A stretch of DNA of 6,011 nt from JBEICQ01 sp040383885 (GTDB lineage: Bacteria > Bacteroidota > Bacteroidia > UBA4408): assembly GCA_040383885.1 (NCBI GenBank), contig JBEICQ010000142.1, positions 1 through 6,011 on the forward strand, in the 5' to 3' direction. Under the pieces are notes generated by a model, which saw nothing but the letters and a program-made list of their open reading frames with translations, did no database searches and was not told the DNA's origin. Positions 4,484 through 6,011 of the stretch are shown piece by piece; position 1 is the stretch's first letter, and each line of letters opens with the position of its first letter. Both the position numbers and the translations under genes were made by a program.

Positions 4484-6011
4484 ATGAAAATACAGCTACA
4501 ACAAGCAGTATGCATACTGCTCATCATGTTTGCTATCTCTACCAAAGCACAACAGATTATTCCATGCCTCACCCACGAACATGAGCAGGAACAACGAAAC
4601 AATGATCCCGGATACAGCATTCGCGAAGCCGCACTCGAAGCATTCACGCAAAACTTTCAACCCGAAGAAAAAAGCAATGCCACCATCATCATTCCGGTGG
4701 TCTTTCATGTGCTGCATGAATATGGCTCTGAAAATATTTCCAAAGAACAGATCCTGGATCAACTTCGCACACTCAATGAAGATTACAAAAGAACCAATCC
4801 GGATACGGTAAACACTCCTGCGCCATTCAAGCCGCTAAGTGGTGGACTGGACATTGAATTCAGGCTTGCCACCGTTGATCCTAATGGCAATTGCACAGAT
4901 GGCATCAACCGATTGTATACACCCCTCACAAACAATGCCCGCGACAATGTAAAACCTTTAATCTACTGGCCTCGCAACAAATACCTGAATATATGGGTGG
5001 TAAAAAGTATTGAAAATTCAAGTGGTTCGTCAGGAACGGTATTGGGTTATGCCCAGTTTCCGTCAAGTGGGTCTGCAAGCACCGACGGCCTGGTGGTAAG
5101 ATCAGATTACATCGGATCAATTGGTACTTCCAGTGATGGCAGAACCCTTACTCATGAAGTAGGACATTGGTTCAACCTCCGTCATATCTGGGGTGATGCT
5201 ACATGTGGAAATGATCAGGTGAACGACACCCCCATTCATGTAGGTGCCAATTCCGGATGTCCCCCATTTCCGCACCTCTCACCCACATGTAACCAAAACG
5301 CTAATGGTGATATGTTTACCAATTATATGGATTACACCAATGGTACCTGTATGAATCAGTTCTCTGTTGGTCAGTGCACTCGTATGTTGGCTTGCTTGAA
5401 TAGTTCAACCGGACAGAGGAACAGTTTGTGGACTGCTTCCAATACAAGTTCTACAGGAACCGCTGTAGTTGTTACACCTTCCTGCGCCCCCGTAGCTGAT
5501 TATTTACCGGTTCTCACACAGTTTATTTGTGAAGGAGGCAGTGTTACTTTCACTGACAAGTCATACAGGGCACTTCCAACCCAATATGCATGGTCTTTTC
5601 CGGGAGGCACACCTTCAACTTCTTTCAGCCCAAACCCAACCGTAACCTATACCAATCCCGGCACCTATACTGTAACACTCACTGTGAGTAATGCCAATGG
5701 CAGTCATACACTCACAAGAAATGCATTAATAGAAGTAATGCCCAACATAGCCCAGGTGCAGGACACCTTGCTGCAATCCTTTGAATCTGCGGATATCGGT
5801 TCAGAAGGCTGGGAAATCATCAACAAAGTCCCAGGCTCAGTAGGATTTGTATCTAATAACGCAGGATATGTGAGTGGCAAATGCCTTTGGCTGAACAATT
5901 TTCAGGAACAGGCCACCGGTTCAGCAGATGAACTGATTAGTCCATCTTATAACCTTAGTGTGATCGACAGCCCATTTATCTCATTCAGGTATGCCTATGC
6001 CCAGAAAACAA
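4484..6011 (+). CDS. Secreted M43 (pappalysin-like) metalloprotease with PKD domain, 3' end outside window
   Basis: The first 509 codons are present and remain open at the right edge. Residues 1-22 look like a signal peptide (MKIQLQQ, hydrophobic VCILLIMFAIS, then TKA before QQ). The segment IIIPVVFHVLHEYG (68-81) and the QILDQLRTLNEDYKRTN stretch (89-105) are the usual N-terminal signature of bacterial M43 proteases. The zinc motif HEVGHWFNLRH (224-234) provides His224, Glu225, His228 and His234. DQVNDTP (244-250) and the Met-turn region NYMDY with Met282 follow, with several cysteines (241, 259, 269, 289, 298, 304) likely forming disulfides. A Ser/Thr-rich linker (about 316-332) leads to a PKD domain (about 335-418, with the WSFPGG and NPGTYTVTLTVSN cores). 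Residues from about 428 resemble a jelly-roll 'choice-of-anchor' or MAM-like module (LLQSFESADIGSEGW). This layout suggests export, probably by the type IX system, but the C-terminal sorting domain is not visible. The start at 4484 keeps the signal peptide intact. Confidence 0.92.
   Translation, partial: MKIQLQQAVCILLIMFAISTKAQQIIPCLTHEHEQEQRNNDPGYSIREAALEAFTQNFQPEEKSNATIIIPVVFHVLHEYGSENISKEQILDQLRTLNEDYKRTNPDTVNTPAPFKPLSGGLDIEFRLATVDPNGNCTDGINRLYTPLTNNARDNVKPLIYWPRNKYLNIWVVKSIENSSGSSGTVLGYAQFPSSGSASTDGLVVRSDYIGSIGTSSDGRTLTHEVGHWFNLRHIWGDATCGNDQVNDTPIHVGANSGCPPFPHLSPTCNQNANGDMFTNYMDYTNGTCMNQFSVGQCTRMLACLNSSTGQRNSLWTASNTSSTGTAVVVTPSCAPVADYLPVLTQFICEGGSVTFTDKSYRALPTQYAWSFPGGTPSTSFSPNPTVTYTNPGTYTVTLTVSNANGSHTLTRNALIEVMPNIAQVQDTLLQSFESADIGSEGWEIINKVPGSVGFVSNNAGYVSGKCLWLNNFQEQATGSADELISPSYNLSVIDSPFISFRYAYAQKT

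Noticed and set aside
4387..4647. Minus-strand frames containing a VGWLVGWLV stretch that resembles a membrane segment
   Set aside because: The hydrophobic stretch is only the complement of the ACCA repeat read as protein.

Overview
The window looks like an ordinary chromosomal segment of a Bacteroidota bacterium, perhaps from the Chitinophagales, Sphingobacteriales or Saprospirales side. I base this on promoter boxes of the Bacteroidota type (TAnnTTTG at -7, TTTG about 19 nt upstream), on genes without Shine-Dalgarno sequences, and on a secreted M43-type metalloprotease with PKD and jelly-roll-like modules, an architecture typical of type IX secretion cargo in this phylum. The lineage is inferred from sequence style and not from any search.

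Layout: the left edge (1-706, minus strand) is the first 235 codons of rpsA (ribosomal protein S1), transcribed leftwards from a near-perfect promoter at 792-822. A tRNA cluster follows. tRNA-Pro(TGG) and tRNA-Arg(TCT) lie in tandem on the plus strand, with a hairpin-rich 69-nt spacer between them and a strong intrinsic terminator after them. tRNA-Arg(CCT) lies on the minus strand, with its own promoter and terminator. The two terminators converge, closing both units.

From 1450 onward every gene is on the plus strand: a fold-type I PLP aminotransferase of unknown substrate (1450-2550), a small transaldolase of the TalC/FSA family (2635-3291), a cystathionine gamma-synthase/lyase family enzyme that overlaps it by one base (3291-4454), and the 5' part of a large secreted M43 metalloprotease (from 4484, running off the right edge). 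The transaldolase and the transsulfuration enzyme are probably translationally coupled. The aminotransferase may be part of the same transcript or may precede a promoter at about 2575-2609. The protease starts 29 nt after the transsulfuration gene, directly behind six copies of the tetranucleotide ACCA.

I see no clear new biological system. The points that most deserve a second look are the ACCA repeat abutting the protease start codon, the G4-G69 clash in the acceptor stem of tRNA-Arg(CCT), the active-site residues that mark the small aldolase as a transaldolase rather than a fructose-6-phosphate aldolase, and the identical 10-base promoter core shared by rpsA and tRNA-Arg(CCT). No IS element, CRISPR array, prophage or riboswitch was found.
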